Position numbers and translations under genes: made by a program. This document shows, one piece after another, positions 51,133 to 58,467 of a stretch of 62,270 nt of DNA. Position 1 is the stretch's first letter, and each line of letters begins with the position of its first letter. The notes under the pieces were generated by a model. The model ran no database searches. It saw only the letters and a program-made list of their open reading frames with translations, and was not told the DNA's origin. This DNA is from Paenibacillus koleovorans NBRC 103111 (GTDB lineage Bacteria; Bacillota; Bacilli; Paenibacillales; NBRC-103111). The DNA is taken from positions 1-62,270 of the forward strand of contig NZ_BIMA01000035.1 of assembly GCF_004000845.1 (NCBI RefSeq). Reading direction: 5' to 3'.

Positions 51133-51466
51133 TCATGATGAAGAGAAGCTGGATCACATCTTTCATGCGCTGGCCGACCCTACTCGGAGAGCGATGGTTC
51201 GCATGATCGCGACGCAGGAGCACACGGTGTCCGAATTGGCGGAGCCATTCGACATGTCGCTGGCGGCCGTCTCGAAGCATATCAAGGTGCTGGAGCAAGC
51301 CGGTCTGCTGCAGAAGACGATCAAGGGGCGTACGCATTCGTGTCGGCTGGATGCGCAGACGCTGTTGCTGGCCACGCAATGGCTGAACGTCTATGAGCGG
51401 TACTGGAGCGCCCGCTTCGACTTATTGGAGCGCGAGCTGAAGCTGGACGAGGAGAAGAAGCACTAA
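51125..51466 (+). CDS. ArsR family winged-helix regulator (SRPBCC-associated type)
   Basis: 113 aa: HALADPTRRAMVRMIATQEHTVSELAEPFDMSLAAVSKHIKVLEQAGLLQKTIKGR is a canonical ArsR HTH/wing. There are no metal-binding cysteine motifs, as in the subgroup that precedes SRPBCC/AHSA1 genes. The only Shine-Dalgarno-like sequence (GAAGAAGG) is 14 bases upstream and the predicted transcript starts at the ATG, so translation may be leaderless. The SRPBCC gene follows after 25 bp. Confidence 0.88.
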   Translation: MVNHDEEKLDHIFHALADPTRRAMVRMIATQEHTVSELAEPFDMSLAAVSKHIKVLEQAGLLQKTIKGRTHSCRLDAQTLLLATQWLNVYERYWSARFDLLERELKLDEEKKH

Positions 51467-51491
51467 TTTTCGTAGCAAAGGATGAGGCAAA

Positions 51492-52172
51492 TTGGCACAA
51501 AACTCGGTGACGACACTGACGATGACCCGGCGGTTCGACGTGACGGCGGAGCGGGTATTCGACGCTTGGCTGAACCCGGTGATGATGAGGCGCTGGCTGT
51601 TTACGCTTGAGCGTACGAACAAAGTCGCGAAGAACGAGCCTTTCGTCGGGGGCGCTTGGGAAATTTCGGACGAGCGGGACGGGAAGCTGTACACGGCGAT
51701 TGGACGCTATCTGGAGATCGATCGTCCGCGCCGCCTCGTGTTCACTTTCGAGATGCCTCAGTTCGGCAATACCGTCGATACGGTTACGGTCGAGATCGAG
51801 CCGCTCGAGGACGGCTGCGAGATGACGTTCACGCAGGAGATCACGGTGCCGCACGAGGAGAACTGGACCGCGGCCGATTTGGAGCAGGCGCTCGGCGAAT
51901 ACCGGAGCAGCACGGAGCACGGTTGGAACCTTATGTTCAGCGGCTTGAAGGAAATTCTCCATTTCCACCTCGCTATCCAGAGCACCGGAGCCCCTTCTAT
52001 GCTTGCTATGGGCGACGAGGAGCTCCAGGCCGTTTTCGCGGATGTTCTGAAGCAGGCTGAGGGGTCTTCCTTGATGGGGCTTCGCTATATCGGGTACGTG
52101 CAGCCGGATTCGATGGCTTTGACGGAGTTGGGCTTGGAATTGGTGAAAAGCTTGCTGCAAGAGTACGTGTAG
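51492..52172 (+). CDS. SRPBCC (AHSA1-like) protein with C-terminal extension
   Basis: 226 aa. Residues 1-155 are an AHSA1/START-like ligand-binding domain: TMTRRFDVTAERVFDAWLNPVMMRRWLF, GGAWEISDERDGK, FEMPQFGNTVDTVTVEIEPLEDGCEMTFTQ, GWNLMFSGLKEIL. About 60 further residues (from LAMGDEELQAVFADVLKQAEG) are not part of the usual domain and resemble nothing I know. TTG start at 51492 after AAAGGATGAGG. Probably co-transcribed with and repressed by the ArsR protein. Confidence 0.85.
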   Translation: MAQNSVTTLTMTRRFDVTAERVFDAWLNPVMMRRWLFTLERTNKVAKNEPFVGGAWEISDERDGKLYTAIGRYLEIDRPRRLVFTFEMPQFGNTVDTVTVEIEPLEDGCEMTFTQEITVPHEENWTAADLEQALGEYRSSTEHGWNLMFSGLKEILHFHLAIQSTGAPSMLAMGDEELQAVFADVLKQAEGSSLMGLRYIGYVQPDSMALTELGLELVKSLLQEYV

Positions 52173-52180
52173 AAGGAGAA

Positions 52181-52218
52181 GCCCCATCACTGGCGAGTGT
52201 CGCCGGTGGCGGGGTTTT
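52181..52218 (+). terminator. Terminator of the arsR-SRPBCC operon
   Basis: GCCCCATCACTGGCGA (52181-52196) pairs with TCGCCGGTGGCGGGG (52200-52214), with small mismatches, and is followed by TTTT. It overlaps the last codons of the convergent gene ending at 52187. Confidence 0.85.
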
Positions 52219-52852
52219 GTTTGGTTTGCCGGTAGCTGCAGGCGAGGATCGCGGTCAGGACAAGAAGGATGGCGAACCCTCGCGGGACGGCGGGGCCTTT
52301 GCCCCAGAAGGGGCCGTTGGCGGTAGGGGTGGCGATCCGGTATTCCTTGGACACGGCGTAGGCAGATAAATGGAGCTGTAGGGAATCCTTTGCTCCGTTG
52401 TTCGTCAGGTATACAAGCCCGTTCTCTACACGGGAGGCGGTGATCCAGCTGGGGGCGAATAAGGCTAAGCGCGGCGATACATCCGCCAGGAAGAACACAT
52501 ACTCCTCGCCGGGCTGGAATTTCATCGAGAAATCCGGGCAAGCATAGCCGGCCGGATAGTTGGGGCGTGCGTCCACCGTAGCCGGAAGGCGAATTTTCTT
52601 AGGCGTCGGACCCGCTTCCGGACCTACATAGGCGAGGACGTCGATCGTCGCTTGGCGGCCCTCTTTAGAAGTGGACACGACCTTGCCGTGCACCATGGCT
52701 TCGGCTTTATAGGCGTCCTCCAGGCTCCAAGGCGCCGGTGAACAGGCGTGGGCCGATTGGGGCGGCAGGAAGAAGGCGACGAGGATGAAAAAGGATATGG
52801 CAGCGGCGAGAACCATAGGGATATGTTTCGTTCGTGGGCTCCGGCTAGTCAT
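52187..52852 (-). CDS. Secreted/membrane-anchored CSP-type protein, partner of a TIMP-like protein
   Basis: 221 aa. A signal peptide ends at SAHACS (about residue 36) and the mature part starts with Cys. It contains KAEAMVHGKVVSTSKE, a strand arrangement like that of the neighbouring TIMP-like protein, a second Cys (YACPDF), and a C-terminal transmembrane helix (GFAILLVLTAILACSY). Probably a distant paralogue of the upstream gene; function unknown. Its start overlaps the upstream gene's stop (52849-52852), so they are translationally coupled. Confidence 0.75.
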   Translation of the reverse strand: MTSRSPRTKHIPMVLAAAISFFILVAFFLPPQSAHACSPAPWSLEDAYKAEAMVHGKVVSTSKEGRQATIDVLAYVGPEAGPTPKKIRLPATVDARPNYPAGYACPDFSMKFQPGEEYVFFLADVSPRLALFAPSWITASRVENGLVYLTNNGAKDSLQLHLSAYAVSKEYRIATPTANGPFWGKGPAVPRGFAILLVLTAILACSYRQTKQNPATGDTRQ

Positions 52853-53442
52853 TTTCTTCGAGACCGCCGCATCTGAATGCTGATCCAGCCCGCTGCCGTT
52901 ATGAGGATCGCCGCCATGACGAGGGCCCCGCTGATGTAGCTGGGCTTGAACTTAGGGCCGAGGTCTCCGCCCGGTATCGGAGGCAAACCGGACCCAAGCA
53001 GCTTCAGCTCCTCGGTAGCAAGGGAGAGCGGTCGCGTCATTTCGCAGATGCCGGTCTTTAATTGCCCTTCGTGCGTATAGGCCGACACCAGATACTCCTC
53101 GCCGACTATGAAGTTGTCATAGCCGCAGCTGGCCGAGCTCATCGCCGTATAGACGGCCGTCCCCCGCTTCACGTCGCCCTTCCAGACCGAAGAGACCGTG
53201 AAGTTGACTTTGACCGGGTCGGCGGAGGACCGCATCAGCGGGCGGGTTGGGGTAGCGACAGCTGTCACTTTGCCGACGAAAATGGCGGTTTTGCGTCCAA
53301 GCTCATCCTTCACTTGTTGAGCGACGGATGCAGGTGCGACACATGAGCAAGCGGAGACCGACGCCGGATTCGCGAGGAAGCCGGCCAGAGGCAGCAAGGT
53401 TAGGCTGGTCAGCAAGAACAACAGTTTTTGGATTCGTTTCAT
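52849..53442 (-). CDS. TIMP/netrin-like secreted protein with C-terminal anchor
   Basis: 197 aa. After a signal peptide (to about residue 31) the mature N terminus reads CSCVAP, the CxC start of tissue-inhibitor-of-metalloproteinase-like (NTR) domains. FVGKVTAV, VNFTVSSVWKGDVKRGTAVYT and ASCGYDNFIVGEEYLVSAY follow the family pattern with conserved Cys. A C-terminal transmembrane helix (about 165-185) and basic RRSRRK tail anchor it outside the cell. Role in bacteria is unknown. First gene of a two-gene operon. Confidence 0.8.
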   Translation of the reverse strand: MKRIQKLLFLLTSLTLLPLAGFLANPASVSACSCVAPASVAQQVKDELGRKTAIFVGKVTAVATPTRPLMRSSADPVKVNFTVSSVWKGDVKRGTAVYTAMSSASCGYDNFIVGEEYLVSAYTHEGQLKTGICEMTRPLSLATEELKLLGSGLPPIPGGDLGPKFKPSYISGALVMAAILITAAGWISIQMRRSRRK

Positions 53443-53534
53443 CGAGTGTATCCCCCCTGCTAAATAGACGTTGGAAAGGTGGAATTAGTTACCCGTTCTG
53501 AAGAAATGGTTGCTAAAATTTCCCTCGAACAAGT

Positions 53535-53564
53535 TTGAGGCGAAACGGACTTCCGTGCTATTCT
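53535..53564 (+). promoter_or_regulatory. Possible promoter of the DUF1801 gene
   Basis: TTGAGG (53535-53540) and TATTCT (53559-53564) with 18-bp spacing, about 65 bp before the start codon. Confidence 0.4.
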
Positions 53565-53631
53565 TAGTAGGACAACCAGACAGAGCTTGACGGCTTTGCC
53601 CCTTTACCCCTACCAGAGAGGAACGTGGAGC

Positions 53632-54018
53632 ATGTCGAGAGAAAAGTTCGAAACCGTAGAACAATACATTGCGACCTTCCCGCCGGACGTGAGAGCCGTG
53701 CTGGAGAAGCTTCGCCAAACGATCAAGGAAGCGGAGCCGCTGGCGCAGGAGAAGATTAGCTACAATATCCCGGCGTTCGAGTACCATGGGATGCTCATCT
53801 ATTTTTCCGCCTACAAGAAGCACTGCTCGATCTCCATCCCGCCCCCCTTCTCGGCTTTCGAGGCGTACCGCGAGGAGCTGTCCTCCTATGAGGTGTCGAA
53901 GAGTGCGGTGCAGTTCCCGTTCGACCGTCCGATTCCGTACGAGCTGATTGGCGAGATGACGAGGTTTCTGGCCAAGGAGAACAAGGAGCGGGCGGAGAAG
54001 GGGAAAAAGAAGAAGTAG
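53632..54018 (+). CDS. DUF1801/YdhG-like (frataxin-like) protein
   Basis: 128 aa. VEQYIATFPPDVRAVLEKLRQTIKEAEPLAQEKISYNIPAFEYHGMLIYFSAYKKHCSI is the standard DUF1801 (YdhG/Fra-type) core; in Bacillus subtilis the related Fra protein donates iron to Fe-S and heme assembly, but many members are uncharacterised. The ATG at 53632 was chosen at the MSREKFETVEQY start with AGAGGAAC nine bases upstream. The C-terminal tail is Lys-rich (EKGKKKK). Confidence 0.85.
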   Translation: MSREKFETVEQYIATFPPDVRAVLEKLRQTIKEAEPLAQEKISYNIPAFEYHGMLIYFSAYKKHCSISIPPPFSAFEAYREELSSYEVSKSAVQFPFDRPIPYELIGEMTRFLAKENKERAEKGKKKK

Positions 54019-54088
54019 CGAGTCCGAGTAGCGAGTCCGATTTAGCCAGGGCTGCCTGCGGGGCGGCTCGTTTTGCAGGCTACGGCCT

Positions 54089-54130
54089 GAATAGCGTTAC
54101 GAAAACTATACCGGAGCGTTATTTTGGAGT
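54089..54130. repeat. Dispersed AATAGCGTTACG/GCGTTATTTTGGAG repeat
   Basis: AATAGCGTTACG and GCGTTATTTTGGAGTGGAAG resemble the repeat cluster at 1212-1292 (CGTTATTTTGGAGCGGCAA). It lies just upstream of the truncated sulfurtransferase. Confidence 0.55.
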
Positions 54131-54179
54131 GGAAGCTGCAGCTACTCAGAATCATATATCAAGGAGGGCGCAATCGCTC

Positions 54180-54623
54180 ATGAACGAGGTGTCGAAAAAG
54201 TGGCTGCTCGCGCGAATGTACGAGCCGGATCTCGTCATCGCGGATTGCCGCTGCGAGCCCGACGAGCCCGGGGCGGGCCGCCGGGCCTACGAAATGTCGC
54301 ATATCCCGGGCGCCGTCTATCTCGATCTGAGCGCCTACGACGACACGATGCTGCGACGCGACCAACCCGATGCCGCGCAGGTAGCGGAGCTGGAGCGGCT
54401 GTTCAGCCGGGCGGGCATCGGCGAGGAGTCGCGGGTGGTCGCCTACGACGACCAGCAAGGTGCATGGGCGAGCTGGCTGCAGGCGCTGCTCCGAGCGCTC
54501 GGTCATGAGACGGCTTACAGGATGGACGAGGATTACTCCGTATGGGCCGGTGCCGGGTACCCGGTCACCGCCGCCCAAAACGTAGTCGTCCCCGCCGCCT
54601 TCATCGCCCGTCTCCAGTCTTAA
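54180..54623 (+). CDS. Truncated sulfurtransferase: N-terminal rhodanese domain only
   Basis: 147 aa, clearly homologous to residues 1-135 of the sulfurtransferase at 17537 (LVIADCRCEPDEPGAGRRAYEMSHIPGAVYLDL; ESRVVAYDDQQGAWASWLQALLRALGH). The protein ends right after the linker (VVVPAAFIARLQS), so the catalytic domain with CGSGVTA is missing. It is either a gene remnant or an inactive single-domain protein. AAGGAGGG is 13 bases before the ATG. It abuts the polysaccharide lyase relic. Confidence 0.75.
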   Translation: MNEVSKKWLLARMYEPDLVIADCRCEPDEPGAGRRAYEMSHIPGAVYLDLSAYDDTMLRRDQPDAAQVAELERLFSRAGIGEESRVVAYDDQQGAWASWLQALLRALGHETAYRMDEDYSVWAGAGYPVTAAQNVVVPAAFIARLQS

Positions 54624-54699
54624 AACGCAACTCGCGAGTTGTACATTTGCATCCCGCTGTGATGTGCTTAGCAATAAGGAGGGGCCGGATGCAGAGCTG

Positions 54700-55162
54700 C
54701 ATCGCCGGTATTGGACTTCTGGTTCGACCACGGTGAACAACCTCAAGATGCGACCTACGCTTACGTACTGCTTCCGGGTGCGAGCCGGGAGGCTTTGCCA
54801 CAGCAACCGAGACGGGGGCATAGAGATCGAAGAGCTGACTCGAGAAGCTCACGTCGTTCGGGACCCGAAGCTCGGGTTAGTCGGAGCGTTGTTCTGAGAG
54901 GATCGCCCGACAACCGCCGGGCCTTTCCACATGCGACCGCCGCGCCGCCATCCTGTTGAAGGATTCCGCGGACCGGCTCGGGCTGGCGATCGCCGACCCG
55001 ACCCAGGAACAGCAGGGCAGCATCGCCTTGGAGGTAGCCGTGCAGGCGAGCGAAGTAGCAGCTGGGGACGACCGCATCACCGTGCTGCAGCCGACGCTTC
55101 GACTCTCGGTGAACATGCAGCAGCCAAAAGGAAGCACGGTCAACGTCACTTTCCGCAAATAA
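54700..55162 (+). pseudogene. C-terminal relic of a polysaccharide lyase family 8 gene
   Basis: Pieces in three frames add up to the end of a PL8 (hyaluronate/xanthan/chondroitin lyase) protein: FWFDHGEQPQDATYAYVLLPG (from 54711), then IEIEELTREAHVVRDPKLGLVGALF in another frame (to 54895), and finally AILLKDSADRLGLAIADPTQEQQGSIALEVAV to VNVTFRK and a stop at 55162. At least two frameshifts separate them, and the N-terminal catalytic domain is absent. Its terminator follows. Confidence 0.8.
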
Positions 55163-55170
55163 ACACACTT

Positions 55171-55204
55171 AAACCTCTGGGGGATGCCTCCGGAGGTTTT
55201 GTTT
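55171..55204 (+). terminator. Terminator left behind the lyase relic
   Basis: AAACCTCTGG (55171-55180) pairs with CCGGAGGTTT (55190-55199), followed by TGTTT. Confidence 0.75.
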
Positions 55205-55378
55205 ACTCCTTGATGCAGGGGGAATATTTCTTGCGATATTGGGCCGACGACGCTACCCCTGAGAACGGATGCCCTGAGAGTCGTCGCGGACCTTACTCTT
55301 TCGCCAGAGGGCCGTCAGGGTGACCTACCCGGATGGTTTCAAGCCGCTCATAATTCGGCAAATTCGGCCTTCAGACAC

Positions 55379-55406
55379 CGATGCTGCGAGGCGGCACCAT
55401 GGATGC
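55379..55406 (+). repeat. 28-bp direct repeat, first copy (second at 55904-55931)
   Basis: CGATGCTGCGAGGCGGCACC continuing ATGGATGC; the second copy at 55904-55931 differs at one base (T to C). Similarity extends weakly upstream through CAGACA and a TCGG-containing hairpin. The two copies are 525 bp apart and bracket the minisatellite. Confidence 0.8.
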
Positions 55407-55557
55407 TAAAAATGGGGCGGCTGTGCAGAGTAGCAGACGAGTATTTTCGAAGAAGCCAAGTTACTGGCCGGGCATGAGAGAGTCGTTCTGAAACCTGGGG
55501 ATAGTGCCGAGAGGGACTGTACAAGCAGAAAATAGCCGCCGACCTCCAAGTAACCTT

Positions 55558-55711
55558 GCTCCGTAAGCACCGTAAGCACCGTAAGCACCGTAAGCACCGT
55601 AAGCTCCGATGCTCCGTAAGCTCAGTAAGCACCGTAAGCTCCGATGCTCCGTAAGCACCGTAAGCTCCGTAAGCTCTGGTGCACCGTAAGCTCAGATGCT
55701 CCGTAAGCTCC
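55558..55711. repeat. 9-bp minisatellite (CCGTAAGCA units)
   Basis: About sixteen imperfect 9-bp units, mostly CCGTAAGCA or CCGTAAGCT with CCGATGCT and CAGTAAGC variants. All three minus-strand frames stay open because the unit is a multiple of three. Confidence 0.9.
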
Positions 55712-55713
55712 GC

Positions 55714-55895
55714 AGTCCGAAAAAATCGGACTACAGATCGAGTCCCCGTCGGCAAAAGCTCTGCAGTCCGAATTTGCCGAATTGGAGCGGTATTTTCGGG
55801 AGGGGGTACGTGGAAATGGCTCTGCAAGTGGGTGAATTCGGACTACGACGCTTATCACGTTTCGCTCACGCCAGGCAATCCGAAAAAGTCGGACT
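55714..55895. repeat. AGTCCGA/TCGGACT hairpin repeats, copies 2 and 3
   Basis: AGTCCGA-aaaaa-TCGGACT (55714-55732) and AATCCGA-aaaa-GTCGGACT (55877-55895); both are followed by ACAGA. A decayed form CAGTCCGAATTTGCCGAATT lies at about 55764-55783. Related to the hairpin at 30248-30270. Confidence 0.7.
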
Positions 55896-56217
55896 ACAGA
55901 CAACGATGCCGCGAGGCGGCACCATGGATGCGGACTAATGAGACGAATTTTCAGAGTTGGCCCAACGGAATCCTTACGCCAGAGGAGCGCCAGAGTAATC
56001 TTCCCTGCCGGTTCCTTACCGTACTGAAGCGGTGGAGAACCTTCCTTAACCTCCTACAGAACGAAGGTTGTGTGAAAGAAGAATGAGGGTGCTCGCACAG
56101 GAAGTTTAGCGGACAATAGATGCGCTATTTGTGAACAAAGTGACCTTTTCGCCAAGTTGGCGGACCCAGGAGCCCTTCCTTTGCTCAAAAGGGAAGCCCG
56201 GGGGGCAGAAAGGAAAG

Positions 56218-56289
56218 AATAAGGTCCGCTGTGTCCGCAATCAAGGGGGTGGGGCCTTGTTGGGACGAAATAAGGTCCGCTGTGTCCGC
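56218..56289. repeat. Two copies of an AATAAGGTCCGCTGTGTCC repeat
   Basis: Identical 21-bp copies at 56218-56238 and 56269-56289, 51 bp apart, the same spacing as in the AATAAGGTGATGG cluster at 1100-1292, with which they share AATAAGGT. TTAGCGGACAATAGATGCGC at about 56105 may be a third, inverted relative. Confidence 0.8.
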
Positions 56290-56618
56290 TCAAGATCGGA
56301 CCGAATTCCGAAAGTAACGCTGAGCACGGAAGCAAGACCGAAAGAGGGCGGCTGGCTGGAGTGGAGAAGCGAAGCAGTCGCCTGAAATCTTGTGCCACCC
56401 TTCTACCTCCACCCATCCAAGGCACAGAATTTCAAGAGCGATCAGAACCCGATGCTTGCCCTCCGCACGCCCCAAACTGAATGCCACGACCAAGGACCGT
56501 CCGCGATCTTTTTTGGATGGTTTTTCTTAATTCCACGAGCATGAAATCTATCAATCTGGAGATACTACTAGTACTGATACTTGCTAGTGTAGAAGAGAAA
56601 CCGAGAGGGGGACCCGAT

Positions 56619-56804
56619 ATGATTACTTGCCCGAACTGTAGAAGCAAAGACATTGGCATCATAGCGCCGGAACATTACTATTGCTGGGGATGCTATATAG
56701 AAATGAAGCAAGCCGGCGACCGGCTCGACCTGTTCCAGGTAGAAGAGGACGGCAGCTTGAGCTCGCTCAATGACCTCTTTTACGAGGATGTGCAGAGCCT
56801 GTAA
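56619..56804 (+). CDS. Small zinc-ribbon-like protein
   Basis: 61 aa. CPNC at residues 4-7 and CWGC about 18 residues later form a likely zinc ribbon; the rest is acidic. The ATG at 56619 follows GAGAGGGGGA; the longer ORF starting at 56481 has no site and its N-terminal part looks non-coding. It converges with the TetR gene (2-bp gap between stop codons). Function unknown. Confidence 0.65.
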   Translation: MITCPNCRSKDIGIIAPEHYYCWGCYIEMKQAGDRLDLFQVEEDGSLSSLNDLFYEDVQSL

Positions 56805-56806
56805 GT

Positions 56807-57448
56807 CTACAAGCTACCTTCCTCACGCAACACGACCCGATCGAAGATCCGCAGCAGCTCCTCGCTGTACGTCTCCAGATTGACCGCATTCGTGAGCGCC
56901 GGATTCATCAAATATTCCCCGATCGCCCCACGGATCGCATAGGTCATCACATCTATATGAAACGCCCGAAACTCGCCGCTTGCCTGACCGTCCCGCAAAA
57001 TATGCTGCAGCTCCAGCACAGCCGGCTCCACTTCGTCGTCGTTCAGCTTGTAATAGGGGACGTTATCCGGCGTCCGGGCGTTGAACACAATCTCGAGCAG
57101 GGCGACGTAATGCTTCGGATTCGTCCCCTGAAACGCCATGCTCGCCAGCACATAGGCATGCAGCTTCTCGCGCGCCGTAACGGCGCCTTGGGTGCGTTGC
57201 CGGACGTACTCCGAGGCTTCGCCCAGCAAGCTCATCAGCGTGTGGTCCATCAGGTCGGTTTTGTCTCTAAAATGGTACGAGATCAGCGCGGTGCTGATTC
57301 CGGCCCGTTTGGCGATCTGAGCCAGGCTGGCGCCTACATAGCCAATCTCATCTAGTGTCGTGATCGCCGCACCGATGATCTGCGCGCGCCGGGCTTCCGC
57401 GATGAACGAGGATTTCTCGTCGTTGCGGGGGGTAGAATCGCTAGCCAT
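56807..57448 (-). CDS. TetR family transcriptional regulator
   Basis: 213 aa. N-terminal HTH: RRAQIIGAAITTLDEIGYVGASLAQIAKRAGISTALISYHFRDKTDLMDHTL, followed by a helical ligand-binding domain. Its ATG directly follows the stop of the upstream membrane-protein gene (TAA-ATG), with GAGGAAAC as ribosome binding site inside that gene's end. The two form an operon; the regulator probably controls the promoter at 57983-58011. Confidence 0.88.
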   Translation of the reverse strand: MASDSTPRNDEKSSFIAEARRAQIIGAAITTLDEIGYVGASLAQIAKRAGISTALISYHFRDKTDLMDHTLMSLLGEASEYVRQRTQGAVTAREKLHAYVLASMAFQGTNPKHYVALLEIVFNARTPDNVPYYKLNDDEVEPAVLELQHILRDGQASGEFRAFHIDVMTYAIRGAIGEYLMNPALTNAVNLETYSEELLRIFDRVVLREEGSL

Positions 57449-57955
57449 TTAGTTTCCTCGCTTTTCGTTCGATTCGCCTCTAAGTTTCCCGATAACGACT
57501 AATCCCACAATGATCAGCAGCGGCAGAAACGTAAGCTGCTTGGGATGAAAGTCTAACGACTCCCACAGGGTTCCGTTCAGCAGGTCGTCGAACCGACCGA
57601 CCACCGAGCTGATGAGAAACCAGACAAACCTGACGGAGACGATCACAAGCCCAACCATTAGTACGATAGGGACAATGGCATACGCCAGGGTCAGCAGCTC
57701 CCACCCGATTCGCTTGCGGAACGCCAGGAACGGTGCTGCGGTGATGTTCATAAGGCCGAAGGCGGTCATGAATAGAGGTCGAATCCAATTATACCAAGCA
57801 AGGTCGCCGGTGTTCCAGTTGTCGTAGTAAAAATGCCAGACCGCCCACAAGACCGAACCGCCAGCCGTCACAGCGAGCATCGGGAGCAGGGTGAGCATCC
57901 AACCGGGAGCTTTGTCGCTCCATCGTTCCAATCGGGTTTTCGTAGTAGCGGTCAT
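57449..57955 (-). CDS. Four-helix membrane protein co-transcribed with TetR
   Basis: 168 aa, four transmembrane segments (about residues 18-40, 60-78, 84-112 and 143-160) with a Trp/Tyr-rich first loop (VWHFYYDNWNTGDLAWYNW). No family recognised with confidence. AAAGGAGCG precedes the ATG. Likely the target of the following TetR regulator; could be a transport or stress protein, but nothing in the sequence fixes this. Confidence 0.75.
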   Translation of the reverse strand: MTATTKTRLERWSDKAPGWMLTLLPMLAVTAGGSVLWAVWHFYYDNWNTGDLAWYNWIRPLFMTAFGLMNITAAPFLAFRKRIGWELLTLAYAIVPIVLMVGLVIVSVRFVWFLISSVVGRFDDLLNGTLWESLDFHPKQLTFLPLLIIVGLVVIGKLRGESNEKRGN

Positions 57956-57982
57956 AATCGATACGCTCCTTTGTAATAGTTG

Positions 57983-58016
57983 ATCATAACGACAATAAAC
58001 TGATTAAACAATCAAT
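57983..58016 (-). promoter_or_regulatory. Promoter of the membrane protein/TetR operon
   Basis: Minus strand TTGTTT (58011-58006) and TATGAT (57988-57983) are 17 bp apart. TGATT-gttt-AATCA (58014-58001) is an inverted repeat over the -35 and may be the TetR operator. Confidence 0.55.
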
Positions 58017-58131
58017 ATTTTTATCGAATGACCAGATTATAGCACGAAGAAGCAGCGGAATCAAGGGAAGGACGAGCTCGAAGCGGCAGAAATAGGCGTG
58101 CAGGGTCGTGCAGGGACGGTTGAAGCCGCTT

Positions 58132-58313
58132 ATGAACCCAAGTAAACAGATACGGAAGCCAACTTCGCAATAAAACCTCCCAGCCGAGCAACTGTGAACC
58201 CAAGTACATAAGTCGGGAAGCTGGCTTCGCGAAATGTGTACTTGGGTTCATAGATGAAGGCCGAGAGGCAAATCACGCGAAATTTGGTTCACAGATCAGA
58301 TACTTAGGTTCAT
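58132..58313. repeat. Palindromic TGAACCCAAGTACA element and partial copies
   Basis: The central unit is a large hairpin: TGAACCCAAGTACA (58195-58208) and TGTACTTGGGTTCA (58237-58250) are perfectly complementary, with an inner GGAAGC...GCTTC pairing. A half copy (ATGAACCCAAGTA...GGAAGCC) lies at 58133-58162, and a degraded right half (GAAATTTGGTTCA...TAGGTTCAT) at 58282-58313. No ORF here is credible. Confidence 0.8.
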
Positions 58314-58321
58314 AGCGCAGC

Positions 58322-58442
58322 CACAGCGACAGACCAACCACAGCACCAACAGCACCAACAGCACCAACAGCACCGAAAGCACCGAAAGCACCGAAAGCAC
58401 CGAAAGCACCGAAAGCACCGAAAGCACCAACCACAGTACCGA
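58322..58442. repeat. 9-bp minisatellite (CACCRAMAG units)
   Basis: About twelve 9-bp units, first CACCAACAG, then six or more CACCGAAAG, then degenerate forms. It lies 25 bp beyond the stop codon of the FecCD permease and separates it from the palindromic element. Confidence 0.9.
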
Positions 58443-58467
58443 CCACAGTCACACCAGCACAACAACC

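Larger units (their letters stand above)
55205..56618. other. Long non-coding, repeat-laden region
   Basis: About 1.4 kb without a credible gene. It contains the direct repeat 55379/55904, a 9-bp minisatellite, two AGTCCGA hairpins and two copies of an AATAAGGTCCGCTGTG repeat, listed separately. ORFs on both strands follow the repeats (Ala-Tyr-Gly, Cys-Leu-Arg or Lys-His-Arg periodicity) and show no domain. Confidence 0.7.

Noticed and set aside
55558-55711. CRISPR-like array
   Set aside because: Units are 9 bp with no spacers; it is a minisatellite.
55348-56086. Several ORFs of 60-160 codons with periodic composition
   Set aside because: They follow the 9-bp minisatellite and hairpin repeats; the periodic peptides differ in each frame, as expected for non-coding repeats.
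55205-56618. tRNA or other structured RNA gene in the long non-coding gap
   Set aside because: No cloverleaf signature (GTTCGANNC arm with paired acceptor) was found by eye; hairpins present belong to repeat families.
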